This document shows positions 15,504 through 15,830 of a stretch of DNA of 15,830 nt, in pieces. The first letter of the stretch is position 1. Each line of letters starts with the position of its first letter. The stretch spans positions 1 through 15,830 of the forward strand of contig JAHJDU010000030.1 in NCBI GenBank assembly GCA_018812385.1, in the 5' to 3' direction. A program made the position numbers and the translations under genes. The stretch comes from Pseudomonadota bacterium. Its GTDB lineage: Bacteria > Desulfobacterota > Desulfobacteria > Desulfobacterales > Desulfobacteraceae. Below the pieces are notes generated by a model, which saw only the letters and a list, made by a program, of their open reading frames with translations, was not told the origin of the DNA and made no database searches.

Positions 15504-15537
15504 TCTATTATTCTAAGAGACAAAGAGAAACACTTAA

Positions 15538-15830
15538 ATGAAACAAACAAATATATTGATTTTTATTCTGATCTTCTTTTGTATACTTTTTTCGGGAAAC
15601 CTGGCTTTTGCTTCTGAAAAAAAGCAAAAAGTATATATCATCCCTGTTACAGGAACTGTGGAACCGGGTATGGCAGCCTATGTCAAAAGGGCTTTGGAAG
15701 AGATCAAAGAGGAAACCGATGCTGTTTTTGTGTTTAAAATGGACACATTCGGCGGCCGGGTGGATGCGGCCCTGGATATTGTGGATACAATTTCCAATGT
15801 TCCCAAAGGCAAAACCATTGCATTTGTGGA
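15538..15830 (+). CDS. NfeD/ClpP-class membrane serine protease, N-terminal part (3' end outside window)
   Basis: 97 codons are present and the frame runs off the right edge. A signal peptide is clear: Lys2, a hydrophobic stretch from residue 6 to 18, and AFA at 23-25 before Ser26. The following VYIIPVTGTVEPGMAAYVKR and DTFGGRVDAALDI match the start of the ClpP-like domain of NfeD-type proteins. In that family this domain is a periplasmic or extracytoplasmic serine protease, followed by four or more membrane helices and often a C-terminal OB domain, and works with stomatin-like partners on membrane proteins. The catalytic Ser and Lys would lie beyond the window edge and cannot be checked. ATG at 15538 has only a weak AAGAG upstream. 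Confidence 0.82.
   Translation, partial: MKQTNILIFILIFFCILFSGNLAFASEKKQKVYIIPVTGTVEPGMAAYVKRALEEIKEETDAVFVFKMDTFGGRVDAALDIVDTISNVPKGKTIAFV

Larger units (their letters stand above)
14987..15537. other. 551-bp intergenic region between activase and NfeD-like gene
   Basis: Divergent spacer with a leftward promoter candidate and 9-bp tandem repeats (15007-15043). It also holds an 8-bp inverted repeat (ACGGCAGA 15185-15192 / TCTGCCGT 15219-15226) and a 10-bp inverted repeat (TCCACTGGAA 15299-15308 / TTCCAGTGGA 15377-15386). An unusually long start-less open frame on the plus strand and a rightward promoter candidate (15460-15488) complete it. Small open frames on the minus strand (about 60-80 codons) have no recognisable motif. 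Confidence 0.5.

Overview
The window looks like a chromosomal segment of a strictly anaerobic, AT-rich, Gram-negative bacterium, most probably a sulfate-reducing Desulfobacterota of the Desulfobacula/Desulfobacter type. This rests on the anaerobic aromatic-activation genes, the large acyl-CoA dehydratase activase, the tripartite (Gram-negative) efflux genes and the low-GC codon use. No sequence search was possible, so the taxon is an inference.

Left part (1-3926, minus strand): a three-gene operon for activating and carboxylating a phenolic compound. ppsA (swivelling phosphohistidine subunit) and ppsB (ATP-binding subunit) together form a split PEP-synthase-like enzyme, phenylphosphate synthase. 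A UbiD-family (de)carboxylase that leaves the window at base 1 follows. The expected logic is phenol + ATP to phenylphosphate, then UbiD-type carboxylation to 4-hydroxybenzoate. The third synthase subunit (CBS protein PpsC) and the small carboxylase subunits are not in the window.

Centre (3927-10758): a 274-bp intergenic region holds two divergent near-consensus promoters whose -35 boxes are the two arms of one palindrome, with a second dyad beside it of the kind LysR regulators bind. To the right, on the plus strand, lie a LysR-type regulator, a calcineurin-like phosphoesterase, an FMN-binding split-barrel protein, and a membrane-fusion protein plus RND pump. The efflux pair has its own apparent promoter, a 12-bp palindrome and a leader hairpin.

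Right part (10739-14986, minus strand): one very long reading frame (1,416 codons) for a 2-hydroxyacyl-CoA dehydratase / benzoyl-CoA reductase activase-type protein. It carries two tandem ATPase/[4Fe-4S] activase domains followed by DUF2229 and HgdB-like parts. It is cut by two in-frame TAA codons but has no frameshift. Its 3' end overlaps the RND gene tail-to-tail by 20 bp. A 551-bp stretch (14987-15537) then holds promoters, small repeats and perhaps a decayed coding remnant. The window closes with the 5' end of a secreted or membrane NfeD/ClpP-like serine protease gene (15538 onward).

The best candidates for something new are the interrupted but otherwise conserved activase, and the compact LysR-controlled divergent promoter of the phenylphosphate synthase operon.
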